Part shown: positions 46,674 through 58,799 of the stretch, in pieces
How positions within the stretch are numbered: the first letter of the stretch is position 1
How the letters are laid out: each line of letters starts with the position of its first letter
NCBI RefSeq assembly: GCF_947507565.1
Contig: NC_089191.1
Span: forward strand, 1,178,001 to 1,242,000
From: Oscarella lobularis
Lineage: Eukaryota > Porifera > Homoscleromorpha > Homosclerophorida > Oscarellidae
Reading direction: 5' to 3'
Length of the DNA stretch: 64,000 nt
Notes under the pieces: model-generated
What the model saw: the letters and a program-made list of their open reading frames with translations, nothing else
Told to the model about the DNA's origin: nothing
The model's database searches: none
Program-made: the position numbers and the translations under genes

Positions 46674-46729
46674 CCCATAACCGTCCTAGGAAGGTTATGG
46701 ACCCATAACCTTCCTAGGACGGTTATACT
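46674..46729. repeat. Near-perfect hairpin beside the hydrolase half
   Basis: CCCATAACCGTCCTAGGAAGG is followed within a few bases by its reverse complement, forming a stem of about 26 bp. It lies where a splice acceptor for the C-terminal hydrolase exon would be expected. Confidence 0.7.
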
Positions 46730-46766
46730 AATTGGTTAATTGAGTCAACACCGCTATATATAGCAA

Positions 46767-48990
46767 CTAGCAGTCAACCCGGCTTCGCCCGGGTATTGGT
46801 CTCACTAATAGCTTTCCCTCTTTTTCTGAAAGTTCTCCTTCCCAGCGGTGAATATGCATCATGCCGCTGATATGGCCTCCCGGAGTGTGAAAGGGCAGGG
46901 AACTCCAAATTGCAAATTCCTATTAGAGACTCAGTTCCTAACTCTAACTTGAATATTAGTATTAGAAAACTCCGGCTTGATTATTTCTGTTATATAAACA
47001 GTCGATCCCTAGCTCCAGCTTCATTATTTCTGTGTTACAGTATTAGCGTTGGCATATTACCCATATTTACCTCTGGAGGAGTGAACTTCTTGCAATGAGA
47101 GCCGGATTCAGATGAAAGGTCCTCAGAGACCCAGTGCCTAGCTAACTCCGTCCCAATCAAATCTATTAGATATTCTGTTCCTAACTCCGGTTTTAATAAA
47201 TAGATACTCCAGTAGTTCCTGATCGACTCTTGCTTGATTATTTCTGTTATCAAAACAGTCCCTAACTCCATGTACTCGCCTCTAGGCACAAACACCCTGA
47301 TAAATTATTATAGGAGGGAAGGCTAGCAGTCAACCCGGCTTCGCCCGGGTATTGGTCTTACTAATAGCTTTCCCTCTTTTTCTAAAATTTCTCCTTCCCA
47401 GCGGTGAATTTGTATCATGCATATAGACCGCTTACATGCCCTCCCGCAGTGTGAGAAACGCATAGGGGAACAAAAAGAAAAAAGGACAGGGAACTCCAAT
47501 TTGACAGTTCCTAACTCCGACTTCAATATTTCTATTAGAAATCAGTCTCTGACTCCTGCTTGATTATTCTTGTTATATAAACAGTCGATCCCTTGCTCCA
47601 ACTGTGTTATTAGCGTTGGTTACACACTACTGCATGCACTACGGGAAGGTCCACACGCATATTAACCTCTGGGGGAGAGAACTTCCAGCAATGAGAGCCG
47701 GAGTCAGAAAAAAGAAACCTGAACGTCCTCAGATACACATTCCCTATAACTCCGGCCCAATGAAGTCTTCAGATACTGAGTCCCTAACTCCAGCTTTATT
47801 CGATAGACACTCCAGTAGTCCCTAGCTTCATTATTTCTGTCACTAATACCGTCCCCTAACTCCAGGTACTCGCCTCCAGACACAATCACCCTGTCCATAA
47901 ATCATTATAGGAGGGAAGGTCTCTACTTGACAATTCCTATTAGATACTCAGTTTCCTAACCGTGACTTGACTATTTCTATTAGAAATCGGTGTCTGGCTC
48001 CGGATTGATTATTTCTGTTATCTAAACAGTTGATCCCTAACTCCAGCTTCAATCTGTGATATTAGCGTTGGTTACACAACGGACTGCACTACGGGAAAGT
48101 CCATACGCATGTTTATAAAACCTTTAACTTTCAGCAATGAGAGCCGGAGTCAGAAAAAAGGTCCTTAGATACCCAGTCCCTAACTCCGGCCCAATCAAAT
48201 CTATCTCAGTCCCTAACTCCGGCTTCATTAAATAGATACTCCAGTAGTCCCTGACTCTAGCTCGATTATTTATTGTTATCAAAACAGTTCCTAACTCCAG
48301 GTACTCGCCTCAAGGCACAAACACCCGGATAAATTATTATAAGAGGGAAGGCCTCTGCTTGGAGAAAATCTAATTTTTGCGTATTTGTCAGTATGACGGT
48401 CCTACAAAATAAGTAGCATTTTCCTGGTCGATTAGAAGAAAAACGGTGCAGTACCTATGAGCAGTCCAATTTTTATTAGAACCGGCTAAGTAAATAACTC
48501 GGTATTTATTACATGGTCGCATCCCTCTAAAAGGCAACGGTGGGACACCGAGAAGCGCGGGAGAGGGACATAAATAAATCGGCGAGAAAACGCGCCCAGA
48601 GGTGATGACGCAAAGAATGACGTCATCGCCACCCTAGACTAAAACAGACGAAACGAAACGCCACGGTCGCGCAACGCTTTCGAAAGCATACTTCGAAGCG
48701 TTTCGAAGCTAATAGCAGAACGACTTTGCGCGTTCGACGTCGCGAATAGTCTTAGCTCTTCGCACAGCACGTGACGTTGACGTCGACCGACGTCGTGCGC
48801 GGGATCCCGGGGACCCCGACAAAGGCGCTTTTATAGAAATGTCACGATTTTCGTCGCACGGCGGCGGAAGCGGTTCGCGCACGGCCGTCGCGCGCGCGAA
48901 CGGAGAAATTTGAAGCGAAGCTTAGAGTTACTCGCGCCGTATTTAACGCGCGGTAGGCCGTGACGTCTTTTTCATCTTAGTAGTGTAGAC
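46767..48990. repeat. Duplicated block B, copy 1
   Basis: About 2.2 kb is repeated at 54791-57002 with few differences. It starts at CTAG followed by a hairpin (ACCCGGCTTCGCCCGGGT), which recurs at about 47334. The interior holds a degenerate array of a unit of roughly 35 bp resembling CAGTCCCTAACTCCGGCTTCATTATTTCTGTTAT. It ends TAGTAGTGTAGAC. No gene is present. Confidence 0.8.
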
Positions 48991-51860
48991 TAGCTAATTA
49001 CCCGGCTTCGCCCGGTTGGATCATTTCTGTTTCCGAGAAGGGAAAGAGTCAGAGGTTTCCTGATGGCCGGTACGACTTCCGGTCCGTTAATGCGTACCGC
49101 CCTTTAATTGAGGCACCCATTTTGGTGTTCGAAGCGACGCCATGAGTAAGAACGTTCGAAGTTACCGGGCACGTTTTTCAGCTGATTACCCGGCTTCGCC
49201 CGGGTGGTTCATTTCTGTTTTAGAGAAGGAAAAGAGTCAGACCTTAGAGGCGACAGGTGTACCTTCGATCACTGTGGTCACCGGTTTGCTTGTGATCACT
49301 GTGTGCCAGAGTTGATTGGGGCCACAGTTGTATCGGTGCTCACTGTGGTCGCAGGTGTACCTGTGATCACTGTTGCCACAGTTGTATCCGTGATCACTAT
49401 GGCCACAGGTGTACCAGAGATCTCTGTTGCTACAGGTGTACCTCTGATCACCGTGGTCACAGGGGTAGCTATGCTCACCGTGGTGGCCACAGGCGTACCT
49501 GTGATCACTGTGGTCACAGGTCTACCAGAGATTTCTGTGGCCACAGGCGTATCTGTGACCGTGGTGACCGAATGTGTACCTTTGATCACTTTGACCTCAG
49601 GTGTACCTGTGATGACAGTGGCAACAGTTGTACCTGTGCTCGCTGTGGCCGCAGGTGTACCAGAGACCTCTGTGGTCACAGGTGTACCAGAGATCTCTGT
49701 GGCCACAGCTGTTCCTGTGATCACTGTGGCCACAAGTGTACCTGTGATTGCCGTGACCAAATCTGTACCTATGATCATTTTGGTCACAGATGTATAAAAG
49801 ATCTCTGCGGTCACAGTTGAACCTGTAATCACTGTGGCCACAGGTGTATTTGTTATCACTGTGGCCAAAGGTGTACCTGTGATCACTGTGGCGACAGTTG
49901 TACCCGTTATCACAGGTGTACCAGAAATCTCTGTGGTTACAGGTGCACCAGAGATCTCTGTGGACACAGATGTACCTGTGATCGCTGTGACTACAGTTGT
50001 ATCAGAGATCAGTGGAGCCACAATTGCACCTGTGCTGTGGTCACAGGTGCACCCGTGATCACTGTTGCCACAGTTGTACCGGTGATTACTGTGGCAACAG
50101 GTGTACTTTCACTTTGGCCACAGGTGTGCACAGGATCACTGCGGCCACAGTACCCGTCATCACTGTGGCCACAGTTCTACCAGAGATCTCTGTTGCTACA
50201 GGCATACCTACGACCACTGTGCCTATGCTCACTGTGGCTACAGGTATACCTGTGATCACTGTGGCAGCAGTTGTGCCAGAGATCGCTGTTGTTACGGGTG
50301 TACCTCTGATGACTTTGGTGGTCACAGGTGTACCTATGATCACGGTGGCAACAGTTGTACCCGTGATCACTGCCTCAGGTGTACCAGAAATCTCTGTGGT
50401 CACAGGTGCACTAGAAATCTCTGTGGACACAGATGTACCCCACTGTCCTGTGATCGCTGTGACTACAGATGTGCCAGAGATCAGTGGGGCCACAGATGTA
50501 CCTGTGCTCACTGTGGTCACAGGTGTACCTGTGATCACTGTTGCCACAGTCGTACCCGTGATCACTCTGGCCACAGGTGTACTTGCACTTTGGCCACAGG
50601 TGTACACAGGATCACTGTGGCCACAGTTGTACCCCCCTGATCACTGTGGCCAGAGGTGTACCAGAGATCTCTTTGGCTTCAGAAGTTTTAACTCAAAGTT
50701 TTGTACCAATTACCACTACTGGAACCCGGCTGCCGGGTACCCAGGTATTAATTAAACAGCTAGTGTAGTCTATTGCCGCCCAGACGTATTGTTCAATTGA
50801 CGTTTAATTATCAATATGAGTAAACGGGCGACGCTGATCGCATAGAAGTGCAGACTGACGTTGGAGCAATCTTACCGAAGCAAACTCCGCTTCTGCCTAA
50901 GTAGGATGAAAACTGGAAAAGTACGTACGCTGCATTTGCGGTGTGCGTACCGGTTTTGGCCGTAGAAACAATGGCTGACCAGTATTTACAGGTTGCGTAA
51001 ATTTTCTGTAAGGATATGGCTGGAAATGCCAAAAAGAAATCGCAAGTGGACAGGATGAGGATTCGATTTCGGAAATATAATCAGAAGGAAAAACGACGAC
51101 GATTCCGGTGCAAGCGCACTGTAGAAATCGCTAAAAATGCAATTTGGAGGAAGAGAGCGTCAGAGCGGCGATCGTTCGAGGGAACAGAGTACGACGAAAA
51201 CGAAGTCAAACTGCATTGGGAAGGAGTCGATTTTGGAAATAACGTCTCCGATGGAGCGAGAGAACGGTTTCAAAGCGAAAAATGAGACGGAAAGGCAAGC
51301 AGAGGAGAAGAAAACGGTAGATCACGTGACCGGCCAATTCCAAGATGGCGCCGGAGGGCAAAGAGAACGTCAGGAAACGAAAACACGGCTTCGAAAGCGC
51401 TTTCGGCGCGAATCGGCGAAAGAAAAGGCTTCGAAGGGTAGAAAAATCGTCGCCGGGATTTCGAACGAAGCGTCGAAGAGAGCGATTACGGAGAAAAACG
51501 GTCGGATCCCCAAAAGGGGCCTCGACGCCGGTCGAAAGTGGAAGGAGAGCCAGAAGGACGTAAAAGAGCGATCGCGTCGTCGAAAAGGCCGCGAAAAAGC
51601 CTTTCGAAATCGATCGATAATCGAGACGGCTCGAAAACGCTGCCTTCCGAGCGTTTTCGGGCGAAAGCGAACGGTCGAGCGGCTTCGCGGCGACAAAAGA
51701 TCGTCGCGAGGCGTTCGAACGGAGCCGGACGACGCGCGGTTCGCGAGAAATGGGCGTTTTTCGACCTCTTCCGAAAGGGGCCCCGACGCGAAATGAGCGC
51801 GCCAGGTTATCTACATTCTTCCGAAAAGCGCGCCGAGCGAGCGAAAAGCGTCCTCCGCCG
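48990..51860. repeat. Duplicated block A, copy 1
   Basis: About 2.9 kb is directly repeated at 51861-54790. It starts CTAGCTAATTACCCGGCTTC, has a second hairpin near 49188, the 27-bp array, a terminal hairpin (TACCCGGCTGCCGGGTA, about 50727-50743), and a purine-rich tail at 51010-51860. Together the four blocks are ordered B-A-A-B in one orientation. Confidence 0.8.
49246..50675. repeat. 27-bp quasi-palindromic minisatellite array 1
   Basis: Roughly 50 tandem copies of a 27-bp unit resembling GTACCTGTGATCACTGTG followed by GCCACAGGT. Each unit holds palindromes TGATCA and TGGCCA, and its ends (ACCTGTG and CACAGGT) are inverted repeats, so both strands look alike. Because 27 is divisible by three and the unit lacks stops, long ORFs open on both strands; I do not treat them as genes. 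Confidence 0.85.
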
Positions 51861-54790
51861 CTAGCTAATTACCCGGCTTCGCCCGGTTGGATCATTTCTG
51901 TTTCGGAGAAGGGAAAGAGTCAGAGGTTTCCTGATGGCCGGTACGACTTCCGGTCCGTTAATGCGCACCGCCCTTTAATTGAGGCACCCATTTTGGTGTT
52001 CGAAGCGACGCCATGAGTAAGAGCGTTCGAAGTTACCGGGCACGTTTTTCAGCTGATTACCCGGCTTCGCCCGGGTGGTTCATTTCTGTTTCAGAGAAGG
52101 AAAAGAGTCAGACCTTAGAGGCGACAGGTGTACCTTCGATCACTGTGGTCACCGGTTTGCTTGTGATCACTGTGTGCCAGAGTTGATTGGGGCCACAGTT
52201 GTACCGGTGCTCACTGTGGTCGCAGGTGTACCTGTGATCACTGTTGCCACAGTTGTATCCGTGATCACTATGGCCACAGGTGTACCAGAGATCTCTGTTG
52301 CTACAGGTGTACCTCTGATCACCGTGGTCACAGGGGTAGCTATGCTCACCGTGGTGGCCACAGGCGTACCTGTGATCACTGTGGTCACAGGTCTACCAGA
52401 GATTTCTGTGGCCACAGGCGTATCTGTGACCGTGGTGACCGAATGTGTACCTTTGATCACTTTGACCTCAGGTGTACCTGTGATGACAGTGGCAACAGTT
52501 GTACCTGTGCTCGCTGTGGCCGCAGGTGTACCAGAGACCTCTGTGGTCACAGGTGTACCAGAGATCTCTGTGGCCACAGCTGTTCCTGTGATCACTGTGG
52601 CCACAAGTGTACCTGTGATTGCCGTGACCAAATCTGTACCTATGATCATTTTGGTCACAGATGTATAAAAGATCTCTGCGGTCACAGTTGAACCTGTAAT
52701 CACTGTGGCCACAGGTGTATTTGTTATCACTGTGGCCAAAGGTGTACCTGTGATCACTGTGGCGACAGTTGTACCCGTTATCACAGGTGTACCAGAAATC
52801 TCTGTGGTTACAGGTGCACCAGAGATCTCTGTGGACACAGATGTACCTGTGATCGCTGTGACTACAGTTGTATCAGAGATCAGTGGAGCCACAATTGCAC
52901 CTGTGCTGTGGTCACAGGTGCACCCGTGATCACTGTTGCCACAGTTGTACCGGTGATTACTGTGGCAACAGGTGTACTTTCACTTTGGCCACAGGTGTGC
53001 ACAGGATCACTGCGGCCACAGTACCCGTCATCACTGTGGCCACAGTTCTACCAGAGATCTCGGTTGCTACAGGTATACCTACGAACACTGTGCCTATGCT
53101 CACTGTGGCCACAGGTATACCTGTGATCACTGTGGCAGCAGTTGTGCCAGAGATCTCTGTTGTTACGGGTGTACCTCTGATGACTGTGGTGGTCACAGGT
53201 GTACCTATGATCACGGTGGCAACAGTTGTACCCGTGATCACTGCCTCAGGTGTACCAGAAATCTCTGTGGTCACGGGTGCACCAGAAATCTCTGTGGACA
53301 CAGATGTACCCCACTGTCCTGTGATCGCTGTGACTACAGATGTGCCAGAGATCAGTGGGACCACAGATGTACCTGTGCTCACTGTGGTCACAGGTGTACC
53401 TGTGATCACTGTTGCCACAGTCGTACCCGTGATCACTCTGGCCACAGGTGTACTTGCACTTTGGCCACAGGTGTACACAGGATCACTGTGGCCACAGTTG
53501 TACCCCCCTGATCACTGTGGCCAGAGGTGTACCAGAGATCTCTTTGTCTTCAGAAGTTTTAACTCAAAGTTTTGTACCAATTACCACTACTGGTACCCGG
53601 CTGCCGGGTACCCAGGTATTAATTAAACAGCTTGTGTAGTCTATTGCCGCCCAGACGTATTGTTCAATTGACGTTTAATTATCAATATGAGTAAACGGGC
53701 GACGCTGATCGCATAGAAGTGCAGACTGACGTTGGAGCAATCTTACCGAAGCAAACTCCGCTTCTGCCTAAGTACGGTGGAAACCGCAAAAGTACGTACG
53801 CTGCATTTGCGGTGAGCGTACCAGTTTTGGCCGTAGAAACAATGGCTGACCGGTATTTACCGGTTGCGTAAATTTTCTGTGGCTGGAAATGCCAAAAAGA
53901 AATCGCAAATGGACAGGATTCGATTTCGGGAATATGATCAGAAGGAAAAACGACGGCGATTCCGGTGCAAGCGCACTGCCTAAAATGCAATTTGGAGGAA
54001 GAGAGCGGCGATCGTTCGAGGGAACAGAGACTTTACAGAGTACGACGAAAACGAAGTCAAACTGCATTGGGAAGGAGTCGATTTTGGAAATAACGCCTCC
54101 GATGGAGCGAGAGAACGGTTTCGAAGTGGAAAAATAGACCGAAACGCAAGCAAAGGAGAAGAAATGGGTGCATCACGTGACCCGCCAATTCCAAGATGGC
54201 GCGGGCAGCCCGAGATGACGTCAGGCACGAAAACACGGCTTCGAGAGCGGTTTCGGCGCGAATGGGCGAGCGAAAAGGCTTCGAAGAGCGTAAAAAACGG
54301 CGCCGGGATTTCGAACGAAGCGTCGAAGCGAGCGAAATAGGGAGAAAAACGTCGGATCTCCAAAAGGGGCCTCGACGCCGGTCGAAAGTGGAAGGAGAGC
54401 GAGAAGGACGTAAAAGAGCGACCGCGTCGTCGAAAAGGCCGCGAAAACGCCTTTCGAAATCGATCGATAATCGAGACCGCTCGAAAACGCCGCCTTCCGA
54501 GCTGTTTCGGGCGAAAGCGAACGGTCGAGCGGCTTCGCGGCGACGAAAGATCGTCGCGAGGCGTTCGAACGGAGCCGAACGACGCGCGGTTCGCGAGAAA
54601 CGGGCGTCATTCGACCTCTTCCGAAAGGGGCCCCGACGCGAAATGAGCGCGCCAGGTTATCTACATTCTTCCGAAGAGCGCGCCGAGCGAGCGAAGAGCG
54701 TCGTCCGCCGCTCGGCTCCGGAGATATCGGGGATTTCGACGGGCGCGGCCATCTTGGCCAAGATGGCGCACTCGGTTTTAGTGGTGTAGA
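51861..54790. repeat. Duplicated block A, copy 2
   Basis: A direct tandem copy of 48990-51860, nearly identical through the array, with small deletions in the purine-rich tail and an extra GC-rich 3' segment (54710-54790) ending TAGTGGTGTAGA. Confidence 0.8.
52117..53546. repeat. 27-bp quasi-palindromic minisatellite array 2
   Basis: The second copy of the 27-bp array. Order and variants of units match array 1 almost base for base, so the whole array was copied as a block rather than expanded independently. Confidence 0.85.
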
Positions 54791-57002
54791 CTAGCAGTCA
54801 ACCCGGCTTCGCCCGGGTATTGGTCTTACTAATAGCTTTCCCTCTTTTTCTGAAAGTTCTCCTTCCCAGCGGTGAATATGCATCATGCCGCTGATATGGC
54901 CTCCCGTAGTGTGAAAGGGCAGGGAACTCCAAATTGAAAACTCCTATTAGAGACTCAGTTCCTAACTCTGACTTGAATATTAGTATTAGACAGCTGTCTC
55001 TGACTCCGGCTTGATTATTTCTGTTATATAAACAGTCGATCCCTAGCTCCAGCTTCATTATTTCTGTGTTACAGTATTAGCGTTGGCATATTACCGATAT
55101 TAACCTCTGGAGGACAGAACTTCCATCAATGAGAGCCGGAGTCAGATAAAAGGTCCTCAGATACCCAGTCCCTAGCTAACTCCGTCCCAATCAAATCTAT
55201 TAGATACTCAGTCCCTAACTCCGGTTTTAATAAATAGATACTCCAGTAGTTCCTGATCGACTCTTGCTTGATTATTTCTGTTATCAAAACAGTCCCTAAC
55301 TCTAGGTACTCGCCTCTAGGCACAAACACCCTGATAAATTATTATAGGAGGGAAGGCTAGCAGTCAAGGTCTTACTAATAGCTTTCCCTCTTTTTCTAAA
55401 AGTTCTCCTTCCCAGCGGTGAATAGACCGCTTATATGGCCTCCCGTAGTGTGAGAAACGCATAGGGGAACAAAAAGAAGAAAGGACAGGGAACTCCAATT
55501 TGACAGTTCCTATTAGACACTCAGTTCCTAACTCCGACTTGAATATTTCTATTAGAAATCAGTCTCTGACTCCTGCTTGAATATTCCTGTTATATAAACA
55601 GTCGATTCCTTGCTCCAGCTGTGTTATTAGCGTTGGATACACTACTGCATGCACTACGGGAAGGTCCACACGCATATTAACCTCTGGGGGAGAGAACTTC
55701 CAGCAATGAGAGCCGGAGTCAGAAAAAAGAGACACGAACGTCCTCAGATACACATTCCCTATAACTCCGGCCCAATGAAGTCTATCAGATACTCAGTCCC
55801 TAACTCCAGCTTTATTCGATAGACACTCCAGTAGTCCCTAGCTTCATTATTTCTGTCACTAATACCGTCCCCTAACTCCAGGTACTCGCCTCCAGACACA
55901 ATCACCCTGTCCATAAATCATTATAGGAGGGAAGGTCTCTACTTGACAATTCCTATTAGATACTCAGTTCCTAACCGTGACTTGACTATTTCTATTAGAA
56001 CGATGTGTCTGGCTCCGGATTGATTATTTCTGTTATCTAAACAGTCGATCCCTAACTCCAGCTTCAATCTGTGATATTAGCGTTGGTTACACAACGGCCT
56101 GCACTACGGGAAAGTCCATACGCATGTTTAACCTTTAACTTTCAGCAATGAGAGCCGGAGTCAGAAAAAAGGTCCTCAGATACCCAGTCCCTAACTCCGG
56201 CCCAATCAAATCTATCTCAGTCCCTAACTCCGGCTTCATTAAATAGATACTCCAGTAGTCCCTGACTCTAGCTCGATTATTTATTGTTATCAAAACAGTT
56301 CCTAACTCCAGGTACTCGCCTCAAGGCACAAACACCCGGATAAATTATTATAAGAGGGAAGGCCTCTGCTTGGAGAAAATCTAATTTTTGCGTATTTGTC
56401 AGTACGACGGTCCTACAAAATAAGTAGCATTTTCCTGGTCGATTAAAAGCAAAACGGTGCAGTACCTATGAGCAGTCCAATTTTTATTAGAACCGGCTAA
56501 GTAAATAACTCGGTATTTATTACATGGTCGCATCCCTCTAAAAGGCAACGGTGGGACACCGAGAAGCGCGGGAGAGGGACATAAATAAATCGGCGAGAAA
56601 ACGCGCCCAGAGGTGATGACGCAAAGAATGACGTCATCGCCACCCTAGACTAAAACAGACGAAACGAAACGCCACCGTCGCGCAACGCTATCGAAAGCAT
56701 ACTTCGAAGCGTTTCGAAGCTAAGAGCAGAACGACTTTGCGCGGTTGACGTCGTCAAACAGTCTTAGCTCTTCGCACCGCACGTGACGGTGACGTCGAGT
56801 GACGTCGTGCGCGGGATCCCGGGGACCCCGACGAAGACGCTTCTATAGAAATGTCACGATTTTCGTCGCACGGCGGCGGAAGCGGTTCGCGCACGGCCGC
56901 CGCGCGCGCGAACGAAGAAATTTGAAGCGAAGCTTAGAGTTACTCGCGCCGTATTTAACGCGCGGTAGGCCGTGACGTCTTTTTCATTTTAGTAGTGTAG
57001 AC
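54791..57002. repeat. Duplicated block B, copy 2
   Basis: Matches 46767-48990 closely from the CTAG-hairpin start to the TAGTAGTGTAGAC end. The second internal hairpin present in copy 1 (about 47334) is deleted here near 55367. Confidence 0.8.
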
Positions 57003-57258
57003 GTTCGCGTAAACGACTCCAAAAAAAGCGAGCGGCCTAATAGTGTTCTTCGCGATCACAATCATAGTAGGGAAAACGTTAGAATAATATAAAAAAATGA
57101 GAAAAAAAATAGAAAAAAAAGTGACGCAACAGAGATTTATTTGAACAAGGATCTACCTATTCTAAACGCGCTCCTACCTACGCATCGCACCACGGGACCC
57201 AGCACACCGACCTAGCGCTTCGCAATGGTTTTATTGAAGAGGTCGAGATATAAGTCAG

Positions 57259-57417
57259 TTATTACCTGGTCAAAATTCTGGCGGTATGGGATTTATCGCT
57301 CCCTCACCCTCGGGACACCTCGATAACTGCCCTCGGCTTCGTCTCGGGCAATTATCTCGGAGTCCCTCGGGTGTCGGGGCGATAAATCCCATACCGCCCT
57401 CTTGACCGGGTATTAAC
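57259..57417. mobile_element. Small palindromic element
   Basis: Positions from TTATTACCTGGTCAA (57259) are repeated in reverse complement at the end (TTGACCGGGTATTAAC, to 57417), with the GGCGGTATGGGATTTATCGC segment shared by both arms. About 160 bp, nearly all palindromic, with no coding capacity. Confidence 0.6.
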
Positions 57418-57522
57418 TATTACGTAACGTACGGTAAGCGAAAAGCGTATGGAAACATAGCGCGCGATTATACACGTGTTACCACGTAAAACATAATTTG
57501 ATTATAAATGATGCGTCTATAC

Positions 57523-57718
57523 CCTGCGACGGAATAGCGGTGTATCTTCAGCGAATCCATCAAACGGGCGACGTCGTCGGCGTCGGAGCGAAAGAAATCG
57601 CCGGCAAAGTCCTTTTCCGGTGGACGCGATTCGCCGCACCCGCGCAAATCAACGGCGATCATGTCGAAGTGATCGCACATGAGCTGCGATTGGAGTTGCG
57701 GCGCGAAATCAAGCATTC
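57523..57718 (-). CDS. BPHL-like alpha/beta hydrolase, N-terminal exon
   Basis: An exon bounded by CTAACTCAG at its 5' side and GTATAG at its 3' side encodes FAPQLQ, VDLRGCGESRPPEKDF, DFFRSDADDVARLMDSL and a strand ending YSVAG. This matches the first half of BPHL (FGPQL, DPRGYGHSRPPDRDF, DAxxLMxxLK, then the GWSDGG elbow). It stops right before the nucleophile elbow, which is where the C-terminal half at 46111-46630 begins. Further 5' exons are expected upstream but not identified. Confidence 0.6.
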
Positions 57719-57893
57719 CTGAGTTAGAATATGCTCTGATGCGCTACCTTCTTAGGGAGTTGGTACCTTTCGTCTTCTTTTTCTACTCGACAATTATTCG
57801 AGGAAGCCTATATGATCTCTGGAAGCCCTCTATGATACGTCTTTCTTTGATGTTCATGCTTCAGAAACGCCACCACTATAACAAGTCAATGAT

Positions 57894-58489
57894 ATGACCA
57901 GCGACTTTCTACATTACGAAACTGTAATTCCGCAGTGGCTATCTTTCTTTTCATCGAACTTTGGCATCCTGACCGAGAAAAAAGTAGAGATCTTTCACTC
58001 CCTGCTAAGAAGGCAGTGTCCATCGTGGTCGTCTGGTGAGCAAATTAGTGAAATTGCAAAGGTTTTGTCTGCCAAAAAATTTAACTCGGACTTCATATCA
58101 AACTTTTTAAATCCTTCAAAAAATCATCACTCCGGACAGACGTTTCTCACCTTGCTTGAAAAACAGCCGAGTTTCTTGTCAAGGCGTTTGAGAATATTTA
58201 CAGAAACAGCGGCGAATGCAATATGCAAGAAAAGAATAAAAAGGGTGAGTGTATCTTCTCTCTTTTCATATGGAATTTATAGGTTTATACCATTCCAACG
58301 TTTGAATCAACATTCGATGAACGAGCACTCCCCTTGGGCTTCTCAAGTCCAGTACCATCATCGTTCGAGTACAAATGCGATCACGACGACTGCTCGGTGA
58401 CAGATGAGGAAGAAAGCACTGTACTGCTGAGCTGCGGAAATTTCTTTCACAGCAAATGCCTCCAAGACTATGAGTGCATCATCTGCTAG
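57894..58489 (+). CDS. Two-exon ORF with RING-like Cys/His cluster
   Basis: Exon 1 runs from an ATG at 57894 to about 58242 and encodes a helical region (NFGILTEKKVEIFHSLLRRQ; LRIFTETAANAICKKRIKR). After a short GTGAGT...TTATAG intron (58243-58282), exon 2 encodes CDHDDCSVTDEEEST, LLSCGNFFHSKCLQ and CIIC, resembling a RING-H2-type zinc site but with fewer ligands. A TAG stop directly follows the last Cys pair, and the same frame stays open for a further 79 codons (see 58517-58726). I do not recognise a family; a transposon-borne gene is possible. Confidence 0.45.
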
Positions 58490-58516
58490 CTATTTCTGCT
58501 GAAAAGCATAACAAAA

Positions 58517-58726
58517 ATGGCAAATCAGTTTAATAAGAGCTTATTAAAAGACGCCAAAAAGGAGCTAAACGATGGTGATGCCGACTTCGAGGAGACGGCG
58601 GGCCAAGAGGAACAAGAAGAAGATGTAGAACCGATATTAGACGAAGAGGGTGACCACTACACATCAAACGAATTTCTGGAACACCTATGCAACAAACCGA
58701 AAATTTTCGTTCCAGCTGGCGCGTAA
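58517..58726 (+). CDS. Acidic ORF continuing the RING-like frame
   Basis: A 69-codon frame with an acidic middle (GQEEQEEDVEPILDEEGD). It lies in the same frame as the RING-like ORF, ten codons after its TAG stop. It is probably the C-terminal part of the same protein, cut off by a stop mutation, rather than a separate gene. Confidence 0.35.
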   Translation: MANQFNKSLLKDAKKELNDGDADFEETAGQEEQEEDVEPILDEEGDHYTSNEFLEHLCNKPKIFVPAGA

Positions 58727-58799
58727 GACCAACGTACATTAATAAGGCTCACAAGAAGAATTTCAACTAGCTAATATGATTAGACTACTACACTTATTA

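Noticed and set aside
51137..51796. Arg/Lys/Glu-rich 219-codon ORF
   Set aside because: It lies in the purine-rich tail of block A; the second copy (54.2-54.8 kb) does not preserve the frame, so it is not under coding constraint.
49246..53546. CRISPR-like array
   Set aside because: Units are contiguous with no unique spacers, and the locus is in an animal genome.
49204..53639. Long repetitive ORFs on both strands (up to about 250 codons)
   Set aside because: They arise because the 27-bp unit has no stop and a length divisible by three. Several frames are open at once, and no start context or splice structure favours one.
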